Assembly: GCF_024606225.1 (NCBI RefSeq)
Contig: NZ_JAGRPU010000017.1
Coordinates: forward strand, 1 to 64,000
DNA length: 64,000 bases
Origin: Endozoicomonas sp. ISHI1
GTDB lineage: Bacteria > Pseudomonadota > Gammaproteobacteria > Pseudomonadales > Endozoicomonadaceae
Direction of reading: 5' to 3'
Shown here: positions 26,534 through 34,862 of the stretch, piece by piece
How positions within the stretch are numbered: position 1 is the stretch's first letter
How the letters are laid out: every line of letters begins with the position of its first letter
Position numbers and translations under genes: made by a program
Notes under the pieces: model-generated
What the model saw: only the letters and a program-made list of their open reading frames with translations
Database searches by the model: none
Told to the model about the DNA's origin: nothing

Positions 26534-27229
26534 ATGAAAAAATATATTTTAATAATCGCAATATTCTGCTCATTAGTAATTCAACATGCAAAGTCAGACA
26601 CCTCGCTCTTAAAAACAGAGGATGAATTTAACTCTTTGCACACATTAATAAATATGAGCCTCACAGACTCAGACTCAGACTCAGACTCAGACTCAGACTC
26701 AGACTCACTGAATATAGAAGATAAAGAATCCAACATAATGATCGTTCTAATAAAAGAGTTAGATTTTAACAATCAACTTTATTATGGATTATTATCAGGT
26801 GCAATACATTCTATACAATATCAAATTTTGGCTATTTTCGTTTTACGCCCTCTGTCATTAATACATGACCCATACAATGGAGAATTAAAATTTAATGAGG
26901 CTATTATAGGAGCTGTCATTGAAGAGGTGATATTTAATGGACACTTACTCCGTTTAATCAATTTCTCTATAGAATCTGCAACTAATAGAATCAACAATCA
27001 TGATGAAAAAATATTTATTTTTAGTAACATCATCAAATCTACATTGTTTGGACTTTTACATCTTACCAACCCTAACCCATTAACAGCACAAGTCGTGATG
27101 TCAACGATAAACTCATTCAGTAGAGGACTGCTTTCTAAACATTATGGTTTACTAAGTGCGACAGTATCTCATGTTACTTTAAACTCCATTGGCTATTTAA
27201 TCTACCTTTATAAAGGAAACTCTTTTTAG
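26534..27229 (+). CDS. CPBP-type intramembrane metalloprotease (231 aa)
   Basis: Start at 26534 (MKKYILIIAI) gives an N-terminal hydrophobic segment followed by a Ser/Asp repeat encoded by seven copies of a hexanucleotide (about residues 44-58). The membrane domain has the CPBP (Abi) signatures: a Glu-Glu pair in GAVIEEVIFNGHLLR, FGLLHL with the first His, and SATVSHVTLNSIGYL with the second His and Asn. Such proteins process CAAX-like substrates or give bacteriocin or phage immunity. It is the cassette nearest the relic attI and reads toward it. The Asp-Ser linker may vary in length by slippage. Confidence 0.78.
   Translation: MKKYILIIAIFCSLVIQHAKSDTSLLKTEDEFNSLHTLINMSLTDSDSDSDSDSDSDSLNIEDKESNIMIVLIKELDFNNQLYYGLLSGAIHSIQYQILAIFVLRPLSLIHDPYNGELKFNEAIIGAVIEEVIFNGHLLRLINFSIESATNRINNHDEKIFIFSNIIKSTLFGLLHLTNPNPLTAQVVMSTINSFSRGLLSKHYGLLSATVSHVTLNSIGYLIYLYKGNSF
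26665..26706 (+). repeat. Hexanucleotide tandem repeat (7 x AGACTC)
   Basis: Seven uninterrupted copies of AGACTC in the CPBP protease gene, encoding a run of Asp-Ser pairs. Because the unit is six bases, slippage changes the linker length without shifting the frame. Confidence 0.95.
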
Positions 27230-27236
27230 CAGCTAA

Positions 27237-27280
27237 CCGCTATTAGAAGTCAAACGTGCGACGTTAGATATTATACTCCC
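27237..27280 (-). other. attI-like segment of the relic platform, cassette-proximal part
   Basis: Matches 2057-2100 next to the intI platform at 32 of 44 positions and starts at the same kind of junction (minus-strand CTAATAGCGG meeting TTAGCTGC). A second core-like sequence, GTTAGAT, lies at 27263-27269. The rest of the platform lies about 750 bases to the right, separated by an inserted gene. Confidence 0.65.
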
Positions 27281-27316
27281 CAAGTCTTCCTCAGAACCTC
27301 CTCAGTTTTTTTATTC

Positions 27317-27979
27317 TTAGTCAAAGTAATTTTGATAACTTTCAAAATCTGCTTTAGCTTTCAGATATTCTTGGCCTCCCGGAAAGCCTTTGTTTTTGTC
27401 GGGAGGTAAAAATAAAAGCTCTGTTAAAACTTCATTGTTTTTTCTTTTCCACTTGACTTCATACCTTGGCAATATAAGTGATAAGAAGTCCCCCGACTCC
27501 TTTGTAAATCCAAACCAACGACCTGTATACCAGTACAAATCATCATCTAAAGACACACCTATTGGTCGTTCTGAATATTCATGTTTTATTCGATTAAATA
27601 TAGGAAACGCACCAAAAAAGCCAGCCAAATAAGAACTTTCAGGCAAATCAAAACTAAAAAACGTGCAACCACCTCCGTATGCAGAGTTTATTTCGGAGAC
27701 AACATTAACACCCATGTAGTTATATTCAAAAAAACCCATGGATAAGTCTTCGGGCAATTGCTGTATAGGGTGAAGATCTATTCTATTTCCTCGTTCGTCT
27801 CCCAAGTAAAATTTATTCTCATATTGATCACCTTGTTGTCCAATTTCTTGCCTTGTCGCTTCACTTAGCTTTAAAATCAGGTAACCTTTTTCACATTGGT
27901 CGGGAGAAGCCTTAACTACGCTGCCCACTGCAAGAAACAATAAAAAGAAACAGTAATACACTTTTGATACCTTTCTCAA
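27317..27979 (-). CDS. Secreted hypothetical protein inserted within the relic platform (220 aa)
   Basis: Signal peptide of about 24 residues (hydrophobic YYCFFLLFLAVGSVV, cleavage near VKAS). The mature domain has two cysteines (DQCEKG, GGCTFFSF) that may pair, and a Tyr/Trp/Phe-rich stretch in LYWYTGRWFGFTKE. Family not recognised. It reads away from the former integrase promoter in the standard cassette direction and separates two parts of the attI-like segment, so it probably entered as a cassette at the inner core site near 28032. Confidence 0.6.
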   Translation of the reverse strand: MRKVSKVYYCFFLLFLAVGSVVKASPDQCEKGYLILKLSEATRQEIGQQGDQYENKFYLGDERGNRIDLHPIQQLPEDLSMGFFEYNYMGVNVVSEINSAYGGGCTFFSFDLPESSYLAGFFGAFPIFNRIKHEYSERPIGVSLDDDLYWYTGRWFGFTKESGDFLSLILPRYEVKWKRKNNEVLTELLFLPPDKNKGFPGGQEYLKAKADFESYQNYFD

Positions 27980-28032
27980 TCAACGAAAAAGCTATTATAA
28001 CTCAAAGGAGTGATACTTAATCTTAAACTAAC

Positions 28033-28231
28033 AAGCGGTATCGCCCCCTAAATTACGGACAACAAACTCACTCATGTGTATCCGAAGCTTCCAGTTTCGC
28101 GTAAAGTCATTTGTGATCAACAGTTTAGCTGCATCGTTGGATAGTACTTTTTTCCTTTAAACAATAAGTCATTATCCAGATATTTTCTTCATTTACGAAG
28201 TGATTCTACTGTATATTACACAATATTTTGC
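28033..28231 (+). other. Relic integron platform: attI remainder and integrase promoter without intI
   Basis: 28033-28072 matches 2101-2140 at 31 of 40 positions. 28178-28231 resembles the intI promoter region 2252-2300, including ATTTTCTTCA, ACTGTA and a terminal TTTGCC. The LexA box survives only as the CTGT half (28208-28211); the ACAG half is gone. No integrase coding sequence follows: the next gene is an unrelated reductase at 28385. A duplicated integron platform whose integrase has been deleted is the simplest reading. Confidence 0.6.
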
Positions 28232-28384
28232 CCAATCTGCCGCTAGACGATCTATATTCGAAGATCTTGTTATAATCCGATGGAACACAGGGACATATCG
28301 GGTTCGTTGTTGCTTAAATTACACCAGTAGCCATGGAAAACATTGGTGTTTCAGTAATGAAAAGCACTAAGGTAAGATACCAAC

Positions 28385-29317
28385 ATGCCTGTTATCACAC
28401 TGTCTAACCGGGCCTACCCGGTGGATAAAAACCGGTGCCTGCTGGACTCTTTACTGGCAAAAGGTGAAAAAATACCTTTTTCCTGTCGTTCAGGTATCTG
28501 TCATGCCTGCATGATGAAAGCCGACTTGGGACAACCCACCAAACAGAGCCAGATTTCCCTGAGCAGTGAAAAAGTCCGTGAAGGGTATTTTCTGGCGTGC
28601 CAGTGTCTGCCTGAAAATGATATGACCGTCTCCCTGCCCTCCAGAAGCCACACTCAAGCCGCTATTACTGCGAAACAATTCTTAAGCCCCACTGTCGTGG
28701 CCCTGACGCTCGCTCTCCGGCATCCGATGAGCTATTCCCCCGGCCAACACATCTGTATAGACGTAGGACAACAGCTGCAAAAAGAGTGTTATCTGGCGTC
28801 AATGCCAAACCTTGATCAATCGATGGTCATCCATATCCAGCGTAAGGTGGCAGACCCTTTCAGCACCTGGGCGCACGATGCTGCCAGAGCAGGACAGCGA
28901 GTCAGCATCAGCAGCCCCCGTGGATTAAATCTTTGTGGAAATCTGCTCGATACCCCTGACCAAATCCTTATTGCCCAGGAAATAGGGCTGGCCCCCTTGC
29001 TGGCTTATGCCCGTGAAGCTCTGGGCAATATTGAGTCCTCATCACATCTTAGAATTCATCTAATCCACGAAACATACAGCAGCGACGAACATTACGGTCT
29101 TGGGTCGTTGGAAGCACTCTCGCAAATGGATCAATTCAGCTACACCCTGACCACAGGGCGACAGGACTATGGACAATGGCTGGACTCGGCATTATCAGAG
29201 GCCTCATCGATTAGAGTGATTTGCGCCGGTGACATCACCTTCAGCACATCTATTGAGTACACCTGTTCTCTTCGAGCAGGTATCGAATGCATCACTTTGA
29301 ACAGTGAACTTTCCTGA
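28385..29317 (+). CDS. Ferredoxin-NAD(P)H reductase fusion (310 aa)
   Basis: N-terminal [2Fe-2S] ferredoxin domain with C-x4-C-x2-C in CRSGICHACMM and the fourth Cys in FLACQCLP. It is followed by an FAD-binding barrel (SYSPGQH about residue 115, which stands where RxYS-like motifs occur) and a NAD(P)-binding domain (EIGLAPLLAYAREAL with the GLAP motif). Electron-transfer component of an oxygenase or a CDP-glucoseen-reductase-type enzyme; partner not found nearby. The arginine of the usual RxYS flavin motif is not obvious (CYLASM instead), so flavin binding could be altered. The relic platform ends just upstream. Confidence 0.82.
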   Translation: MPVITLSNRAYPVDKNRCLLDSLLAKGEKIPFSCRSGICHACMMKADLGQPTKQSQISLSSEKVREGYFLACQCLPENDMTVSLPSRSHTQAAITAKQFLSPTVVALTLALRHPMSYSPGQHICIDVGQQLQKECYLASMPNLDQSMVIHIQRKVADPFSTWAHDAARAGQRVSISSPRGLNLCGNLLDTPDQILIAQEIGLAPLLAYAREALGNIESSSHLRIHLIHETYSSDEHYGLGSLEALSQMDQFSYTLTTGRQDYGQWLDSALSEASSIRVICAGDITFSTSIEYTCSLRAGIECITLNSELS

Positions 29318-29409
29318 TCCACTTTTCCCTTCGCAACCCACACTCTTCCTGTTAATCTAAAATCATCTATCTGATCGTCTCGGCAAGATTAAAAAGGTGG
29401 AATGGAAGT

Positions 29410-29721
29410 ATGACTATGCAAGATCGAGTCAGTGACAAACTGACAGCTGCCCTGGAGCTTGAACACTTTGAAATATTCAATGAAAGCCATAGGCACAATG
29501 TGCCATCGGGCTCTGAATCCCATTTTAAAGTGGTTCTGGTTAGCCAGGCATTTGAAGACACAATGCCGGTTAAACGCCACCAGCTGATTTACAAAATCCT
29601 CTCCGATGAAATGCAAGGGGGCATTCATGCCCTGGCCCTTCATACTTATACCCCCGGTGAGTGGAACGAGCGTAAAGGACAAGCACCTGACAGTCCGGAC
29701 TGCAGAGGTGGCAGCAATTGA
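29410..29721 (+). CDS. bolA: BolA-family protein (103 aa)
   Basis: Stress morphogene product; with monothiol glutaredoxin it handles [2Fe-2S] clusters and in E. coli it binds DNA and affects cell shape. The sequence has the BolA pattern FEIFNESHRHNV-x-SG-x-ESHFKVV, the helix KRHQLIYKIL and the end GIHALALHTYTPGEW. Length matches E. coli BolA (105). Stationary-phase control is likely from the family but no site was identified. Start 29410; ATG at 29416 is also possible. Confidence 0.95.
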   Translation: MTMQDRVSDKLTAALELEHFEIFNESHRHNVPSGSESHFKVVLVSQAFEDTMPVKRHQLIYKILSDEMQGGIHALALHTYTPGEWNERKGQAPDSPDCRGGSN

Positions 29722-29816
29722 CATGCGACCTTATATGATAGGGAATCTTTCTGGGGTGGGATTGTCTGAGTAAAGGAGCTAAACAAACAACTCATTTCCT
29801 TGAAGAGGCATTTAAA

Positions 29817-30308
29817 ATGAATAGTGTGACAGGAGATAATGTGCACGGTAATTCCAATAGTATTCCCTCAAAGGGCGAAACGCTTGCGGAATTTCAAACA
29901 CGAGAACCGGTGAATTTCGGACAGTATCAGGTTAAAGTATTGATGACTTATGTCGACAGTATGCATTCTGCGAAATTTACCCAATATGTTGGAAAAGATG
30001 TTAAAAATTTCGATTCACGTCGAGAAGCATTGGACTCCGAACAGCGATTAATTCCCGGACAAATCAAGTCTATCACCGATACCATGATAAACGGGGTCAA
30101 GCAGTTAGAGCATTATCGTTCTCTGGATTACATTGAACCCAGGTATAATCCTGATAATGTTAAGAATGAAGAAGCGAAAGAATTTGTAGTCGCTGTGATG
30201 GAAGAGATTGCAAGTGATATTAAGCAAGTTGAAAAGCATATTGAGCGTTCATCTTCTGCGGCAACCAATGCCAGTCAAGCAATCGCTCACCAAGAGGAGA
30301 GGCCCTGA
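29817..30308 (+). CDS. Hypothetical protein (163 aa)
   Basis: A soluble, mainly helical protein: N-terminal 25 residues rich in Ser/Asn/Gly, then a core with a mix of charged residues (YVGKDVKNFDSRREALDSEQR) and a long C-terminal helix (EEAKEFVVAVMEEIASDIKQ). No signal peptide or catalytic motif. Family not recognised. GAAGAGGC precedes the ATG. Stands alone between bolA and a SRAP-like gene on the same strand. Confidence 0.6.
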   Translation: MNSVTGDNVHGNSNSIPSKGETLAEFQTREPVNFGQYQVKVLMTYVDSMHSAKFTQYVGKDVKNFDSRREALDSEQRLIPGQIKSITDTMINGVKQLEHYRSLDYIEPRYNPDNVKNEEAKEFVVAVMEEIASDIKQVEKHIERSSSAATNASQAIAHQEERP

Positions 30309-30410
30309 TAACAATGTGCACTACTTCGAAATATCCAATCCAGTCCTTCTTCGATTGATTGATAGAATGTAAAATCCTTCGCCCCGGATCTGAAGTGGAG
30401 AGCCCCCGAC

Positions 30411-30857
30411 GTGTGCGGCGGTGTACAATTCGAGCTGGATGGTCAGACCATCAAAACCTATTTCCCAAATCCCAAAGCCCGCCTGCCGGTATTGAGCCGA
30501 CAGGGTCAGCAGGTTCTGGTTCCCTGGGGTCGCCGCGAGAGTCAGCCAGGCCTTACACCACAGGGAGGCTGGGCAAGACTGGAGTCCATTAAAAAGGGTA
30601 TCTGGAACCGGTTTAGCCCCAGGCCCGTCAAAATCAGCGTTGATGCTTTTATGGAAAAAGATGAAGCGGGGGAGAGCCACTGGTTTCTCCTGGAAAAACA
30701 GCAGTTTATCCAGGGGCTGATCGCTACTGATGGCCCTTTTACCCGACTGTATGTCGTGACCGAAGAAAACGAACAAAGTTGTCACAAGAGTCATCGCTGG
30801 CCCAGAGTGATCGATGCCCCGGAACCCCTCAGAGCCCCTTCAGAAGGACTCTTTTAG
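30411..30857 (+). CDS. Short SRAP/YedK-like protein with Cys2 (148 aa)
   Basis: A GTG start gives Met-Cys-Gly-Gly, the N-terminal cysteine placement of SRAP proteins (HMCES/YedK), which use Cys2 to crosslink abasic DNA. FPNPKARLPVL, WGRRESQPG and HRWPRVIDAP are reminiscent of the family, but at 148 residues it is shorter than YedK (about 220) and the usual Glu and His residues cannot be placed with certainty. It may therefore be a non-canonical paralogue. Any SOS link was not supported by a LexA box upstream. Confidence 0.5.
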   Translation: MCGGVQFELDGQTIKTYFPNPKARLPVLSRQGQQVLVPWGRRESQPGLTPQGGWARLESIKKGIWNRFSPRPVKISVDAFMEKDEAGESHWFLLEKQQFIQGLIATDGPFTRLYVVTEENEQSCHKSHRWPRVIDAPEPLRAPSEGLF

Positions 30858-30955
30858 CAGACGATCTCGGTAAATCATACTTTTCAAAAGACAAACATTA
30901 GTAGACACTCTACCCCAGTTAAAGCAAATACCTTAATCAAACAACGGCTCGCACC

Positions 30956-31654
30956 ATGACAGCTTATAAAAAAATTCGCCGACTTTTTACTCTGCCTCTT
31001 GCTCTGCCTTTTGTGCTTGTCAGCGCCCTGCTACTCACAGCTTGCTCAACGCAGCAAAAAATTGATACTGAAGAACAACCCTTCAGCGGCTATCTAGAAA
31101 ACTATGAAAGATTGACTGCTTTTGATGATGATACCGCCATGCGCTGGGTCAGCGGCGATCTGAAAAAGTATAAAAAGGTTTATCTTGAGCCCGTCAATCT
31201 GTTCCCAAATTACAACGCCACCAATGATGCCCAGCGCGAAGTAGCCACTAAAGTCGCTGACTACCTGAACAATGGTTTCAGGGAAGGCCTGAAGCAGCGA
31301 GGAATACTGGCAGAAAAACCCGGACCCGGTGTTTTGGTTATTCAGCCAGCCATTACCGGCATTGTGTCAGAGATGAAGGATCTTAAACCCAGACAATTTG
31401 TTCTCCCCGTCGCCGTTGCCAGAACCCTGATCAAAACAGCCACCGACCGTCTGGATTACATCGTGGCTCTGTATTTGGAAGTGCAATTGAGAGATGGCAA
31501 AACAGGCAGACTGGAAGGTGAGGTGCTGCGTAAAGGAATCAACAAGCAATCGGACAACGACAAAGTCACCAAAGAAGATGTCAAAGCCGTTCTGGATGAC
31601 TGGCTGGACTTCTACAGCCGTGGCCTGGACAAGCTAACCCATAAAGATCAGTAA
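30956..31654 (+). CDS. DUF3313 lipoprotein (232 aa)
   Basis: Lipoprotein signal ending in LLTAC (Cys30). The mature part has the DUF3313 pattern: SGYLENYERL near the N-terminus, AMRWVSGDLKKYKKVYLEPV, the helix around EVATKVADYLNNGFREGL and the terminal VLDDWLDFYSRGLDK. Anchored to the outer or inner membrane; function of the family not established. Single gene, followed by a terminator-like hairpin, converging on cysH. Confidence 0.85.
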   Translation: MTAYKKIRRLFTLPLALPFVLVSALLLTACSTQQKIDTEEQPFSGYLENYERLTAFDDDTAMRWVSGDLKKYKKVYLEPVNLFPNYNATNDAQREVATKVADYLNNGFREGLKQRGILAEKPGPGVLVIQPAITGIVSEMKDLKPRQFVLPVAVARTLIKTATDRLDYIVALYLEVQLRDGKTGRLEGEVLRKGINKQSDNDKVTKEDVKAVLDDWLDFYSRGLDKLTHKDQ

Positions 31655-31667
31655 AAATCACCAACAT

Positions 31668-31702
31668 GGCTGCCTGTCGGGCTCATCAGGCAGCCTGCTC
31701 TT
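31668..31702. terminator. Terminator between the DUF3313 gene and cysH
   Basis: GGCTGCCTG (31668-31676) pairs with CAGGCAGCC (31687-31695) with a 10-base loop, followed by TGCTCTT. A likely shared terminator for two converging genes; the T run is short. Confidence 0.65.
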
Positions 31703-31717
31703 AATCCCCCCATACAC

Positions 31718-32338
31718 TCAGGAGACCGAGGTGTGTAAACCACACTCACGGTTACCAATGACTTTGGTAGGGTCATAGTAATCTTCTTCAATGGGAAGGT
31801 CGTTCATTACCAGGTACTCTTCAACATCCAGCTCTGTCCAGTTCAACAGAGGGGCTACCCGGTAATAACCGTCTTTGGTTTCACTGACGACCTCCAAACC
31901 CTGACGAAAAGCTGTCTGGTCTTTTCTGATAGCCGTCAACCAATAGTCAGGAGAAAAACTCTGCATGGCCCGTCCAAAAGGCTCCAGTTTGACCTGTCGG
32001 GTAAACTCGTCATGCGCTGGCGTATCCACCTCTGGCACACCACCCATGATGGCATCACGATAGGCACGACTGTATTCCGGGTGATAAATCTGAATGTTCA
32101 ATTCCAACGTTTGGATCAGATCCCGGGCGAAGTGATAGGTCGCCCGTGTGCCGTAACCAGAATCAATCCAGATCACCGGCAAATCCGGTTGAATCCGGGT
32201 GGACATATGCAGAATGGCAGCTTCGTGAGGACCAAAGTTAGTGGTAACCACCGGCTTCATAGCCTTTTGCAGAGCCCAGCGGATAATCTCTTGTGGCGAG
32301 CGCTCAGCAAGCTCACGGTTAATGGTCTCCAGATCCAT
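31718..32338 (-). CDS. cysH: Phosphoadenylyl-sulfate reductase-type CysH (206 aa)
   Basis: Reduces PAPS (or APS) to sulfite in assimilatory sulfate reduction using thioredoxin or glutaredoxin. The nucleotide-binding region is TTNFGPHEAAILH, and the C-terminal NRECGLH carries the catalytic Cys. The two Cys-Cys pairs that bind [4Fe-4S] in APS reductases are absent, so it fits the PAPS type. At 206 residues it is shorter than E. coli CysH (244). No cysDN, cysI or cysB genes are nearby, so the pathway must be completed elsewhere. Confidence 0.88.
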   Translation of the reverse strand: MDLETINRELAERSPQEIIRWALQKAMKPVVTTNFGPHEAAILHMSTRIQPDLPVIWIDSGYGTRATYHFARDLIQTLELNIQIYHPEYSRAYRDAIMGGVPEVDTPAHDEFTRQVKLEPFGRAMQSFSPDYWLTAIRKDQTAFRQGLEVVSETKDGYYRVAPLLNWTELDVEEYLVMNDLPIEEDYYDPTKVIGNRECGLHTSVS

Positions 32339-32517
32339 TGATTCCCCCGAAATACTTATTCTTTAACATTTGTGTCTTGGTTTAGCCAAACTATAGGTGA
32401 TGAGGTTCCCGGGAGGCAATGGATCGTCTAGAACATATCTTTCTTTGCAAATAGTGAGTTGGACTAATGCCCCAGAAACCTGTCAGATTTAAAACAATGT
32501 CAAAAAGAGGATTAAAA

Positions 32518-33153
32518 TCAGATCTTACGTACCACATGAAGGCCATGTCTGACGGGTAAAAGAACATTATCCAGATCCGCCCTGGAAGACAGATAGCGGT
32601 TCAGCTTTGCAATCACCTCATCCCGCTCATCCAGAGGGTTCAATACACCGCCTTTCCAGAGCGCATCGTCAATAACAATAACGCCTCCCTGCTTCAGCAT
32701 GGGGAGAATCAGCTCCAGATATTCAAAGTATTTTTTCTTGTCGGCATCAATGAAAACAAAGTCGAGTTCTCCCTCAATGGCAGGGATGGTTTCCAATGCT
32801 TTGCCAAACAGTACTTTCAACTTATGAGAATGGGGTGATCGGTCAAAGAATTCCTCTGCAATAGCAATGGCACGAGGGTTAGTTTCACAACAATAGATTT
32901 CACCATCCTCTGGCAGGGCTTCAGCCATGGATAAAGCCGCGTAGCCGGTGAACATGCCGATTTCCAACACCCTCTTGCTGTGACTTAAGGCTACCAGCAG
33001 TTTCAAGGTTTGCCCCACCATTCTTCCCGACATATTTCCCGGATAGCGGGTCCGGTCTTCTGTCGCCTGAGCCAGCTCTTTCAGAAGTGGCGACTCACCG
33101 CCGGTAATGTCATGGCAATATTGTTCGATATCGGGATTTACAATGACCGTCAT
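32518..33153 (-). CDS. Class I SAM-dependent O-methyltransferase (211 aa)
   Basis: Caffeoyl-CoA O-methyltransferase-like family. SAM-binding motif I is VLEIGMFTGYAALSMAEAL, followed by acidic residue motif II (IYCCETNPRA), DFVFIDADKKKYFEYLE (metal-binding Asp residues) and GGVIVIDDALWKG. The substrate is probably a small catechol or CoA-linked molecule, but this family is broad. Single gene, divergent from the SelW-like gene. Confidence 0.88.
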   Translation of the reverse strand: MTVIVNPDIEQYCHDITGGESPLLKELAQATEDRTRYPGNMSGRMVGQTLKLLVALSHSKRVLEIGMFTGYAALSMAEALPEDGEIYCCETNPRAIAIAEEFFDRSPHSHKLKVLFGKALETIPAIEGELDFVFIDADKKKYFEYLELILPMLKQGGVIVIDDALWKGGVLNPLDERDEVIAKLNRYLSSRADLDNVLLPVRHGLHVVRKI

Positions 33154-33358
33154 GGCCTTTCCTTCACTGCATTAACGGGCAGATTCTATCAGGAGCCTGC
33201 TGAGTAAAAAATGCCTTTTAACCGTGCCCGACTGATACACTCATGGTAGGATTTGAAGCGGCTTCCCGAACACTCTGAGCAAGCCAGGAAGGAACAGAGG
33301 GCACTGGCAAAAATAAATAGAACCTATCACTCACTCAACTCTTGCAAGGCAGTAAACC

Positions 33359-33640
33359 GTGACAGAAAAACCCATTGTAGAAATAAACTATTGCAGCCAG
33401 TGCCAGTGGTTGCTCCGCTCCGCCTGGCTTGCTCAGGAATTGCTCAGTACGTTCAGCACCGATCTGGGAGAGGTGAGACTGAAGCCAGGAACAGGTGGTG
33501 TCTTTGTCATCACCCTGAACGGCAAACAGATCTGGGAAAGAAAACAGGACGGCGGCTTTCCGCAACCCAAGCAGATCAAACAGAAAGTCCGTGACCTGAT
33601 AGATCCTGAACGGGATCTCGGACACAATGACCGTTCCTGA
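33359..33640 (+). CDS. SelT/SelW/SelH (Rdx)-family protein (93 aa)
   Basis: A GTG start gives MTEKPIVEINYCSQCQW; the redox CxxC is Cys12/Cys15 (Cys-containing form, not selenocysteine). The later GTGGVFVITLNGKQIWERK and GGFPQPKQIKQKVRD are typical of the family. A thioredoxin-like fold in the cytosol, thought to act in redox control with glutathione. About the usual length. Followed by a strong terminator at 33709. Confidence 0.92.
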   Translation: MTEKPIVEINYCSQCQWLLRSAWLAQELLSTFSTDLGEVRLKPGTGGVFVITLNGKQIWERKQDGGFPQPKQIKQKVRDLIDPERDLGHNDRS

Positions 33641-33708
33641 TTTATGCTAGTCCGGCCAAAGAGAATCTCGCTACTTCCAGCAGGCTCTGACAGCATCCAG
33701 CTACTTTC

Positions 33709-33743
33709 AGAAGCCCCGATCGTGTCATATCAGGGGCTTCTTT
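33709..33743. terminator. Bidirectional terminator between SelW-like and SH3 genes
   Basis: AGAAGCCCC (33709-33717) pairs with GGGGCTTCT (33733-33741), followed by TTC and preceded by a GAAAG run on the other strand. Serves both converging genes. Confidence 0.85.
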
Positions 33744-33762
33744 CAAACCTTCAGGAAGACGG

Positions 33763-34461
33763 TTAAACCCAGTCGGAAGCAGGCTTTTTGCGGAATCGGA
33801 TCATTGGCAAGAACAAACCCAGCAGAATACCTATTATGATCGTACCACTTCCATAGAGATACCAGCGCATACTGCTACTCCGAATCAGCTGGTTATTTTC
33901 AGCCTCTATTACCTCAATCCGGTTTTTCAACTGTAAATTTTCTTCCATCAATTGCTTGTTCCGACGATCCAGTGCCTGAGGATCAGCGGTCGCTTCTCTC
34001 AAGGCGATAAACTCAGAGGTTTTGTCGTCCAACAGCCCGGTGGTCTCTTCAAGAGTACCTTTAACATTGTCCAGCTCATCCTCAGTGGCAGATAATCCAG
34101 ATTTTAGAGCCGTGTTCTCTTTGGTCAGTTGCGAAAGGTTTTCCAGCACCTTTGGCAGACGCTCTCTGGCAGGCTCCTCGACCACCAGATACTGACGGGG
34201 GATATACCCTTCTAATCCGTCAGCCGTTCTGACCTTGCTGTATCCTTCTCCGGCATCAGCTTCGAGAACTGTCATTCTCAGTCCTGTTTTCAGACCCCGG
34301 TGCAAAATCCGGTATTGAGCACCGGGCCCTGAACGCAGTGGGACATAAACAACATCAGTAACATAACGAGTTTCAGCCTGAACCGGTTCAGCCTGAACCA
34401 TTGAACCCAGTAGCACTATAGCACCAAGGGACAAAAACAGTTTGTGTAAGGATTGTTTCAC
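33763..34461 (-). CDS. TIGR04211-type SH3 domain membrane protein (232 aa)
   Basis: Signal peptide (residues 1-24), a bacterial SH3 domain (about 30-95, VYVPLRSGPGAQYRILHRGL and EGYIPRQYLVV), a long coiled coil (about 100-195), a C-terminal membrane helix (WYLYGSGTIIIGILLGLFL) and a basic tail. Matches the YgiM/TIGR04211 family, likely periplasmic wall-binding with an inner-membrane anchor. Function unproven. Monocistronic. Confidence 0.9.
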   Translation of the reverse strand: MKQSLHKLFLSLGAIVLLGSMVQAEPVQAETRYVTDVVYVPLRSGPGAQYRILHRGLKTGLRMTVLEADAGEGYSKVRTADGLEGYIPRQYLVVEEPARERLPKVLENLSQLTKENTALKSGLSATEDELDNVKGTLEETTGLLDDKTSEFIALREATADPQALDRRNKQLMEENLQLKNRIEVIEAENNQLIRSSSMRWYLYGSGTIIIGILLGLFLPMIRFRKKPASDWV

Positions 34462-34562
34462 GTTTTCTCTCTTAGCCAGGCTGCCCTGCTATCAGAATGC
34501 TTCAGACAGGGCGAGGCGCCTGTATACCTTAATATCAAAATGACAGACTTCCGGAAGGAAAA

Positions 34563-34862
34563 TCAGGGGAGTACTTTCTTGAATGGCTTCACACTCACAG
34601 AACGATAAACACCAGCGGCCACATAGGGGTCATCATCAGCCCATAATTGTGCGGCTTCGAGGCTATCAAATTCAGCGATAACAATACTGCCACTGAACCC
34701 GGCCTCACCCGGGTCATTACTGTCGATAGCAGGACAAGGGCCTGCCAGAACCAGGCGCCCCCGGGATTTTAGCACCTCAAGTCTTTCCAGGTGAGCAGGC
34801 CTGGCTGTCTTGCGCAGAGACAGACTATTTTCAACATCTTCACTGATGACTGCGTATAGCAT
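34563..34862 (-). CDS. yciI: YciI-family protein (99 aa)
   Basis: A small dimeric alpha+beta-barrel protein of the YCII family. The sequence [13 protein letters not shown] followed by R-x2-H-x2-R (RPAHLERLE) and the later GS-IVIAEF and [16 protein letters not shown] fit the family, with the conserved His and Asp in a putative active site. Exact reaction unknown for this member. It follows yciB directly; the stop of yciB and the yciI ATG abut. Confidence 0.93.
   Translation of the reverse strand: MLYAVISEDVENSLSLRKTARPAHLERLEVLKSRGRLVLAGPCPAIDSNDPGEAGFSGSIVIAEFDSLEAAQLWADDDPYVAAGVYRSVSVKPFKKVLP

Noticed and set aside
33250-33330. Possible SRP (4.5S) RNA because of an AGGAAGGAACAG sequence
   Set aside because: The surrounding stem and the conserved GGUCAGGUCCGGAAGGAAGCAG core are not present.
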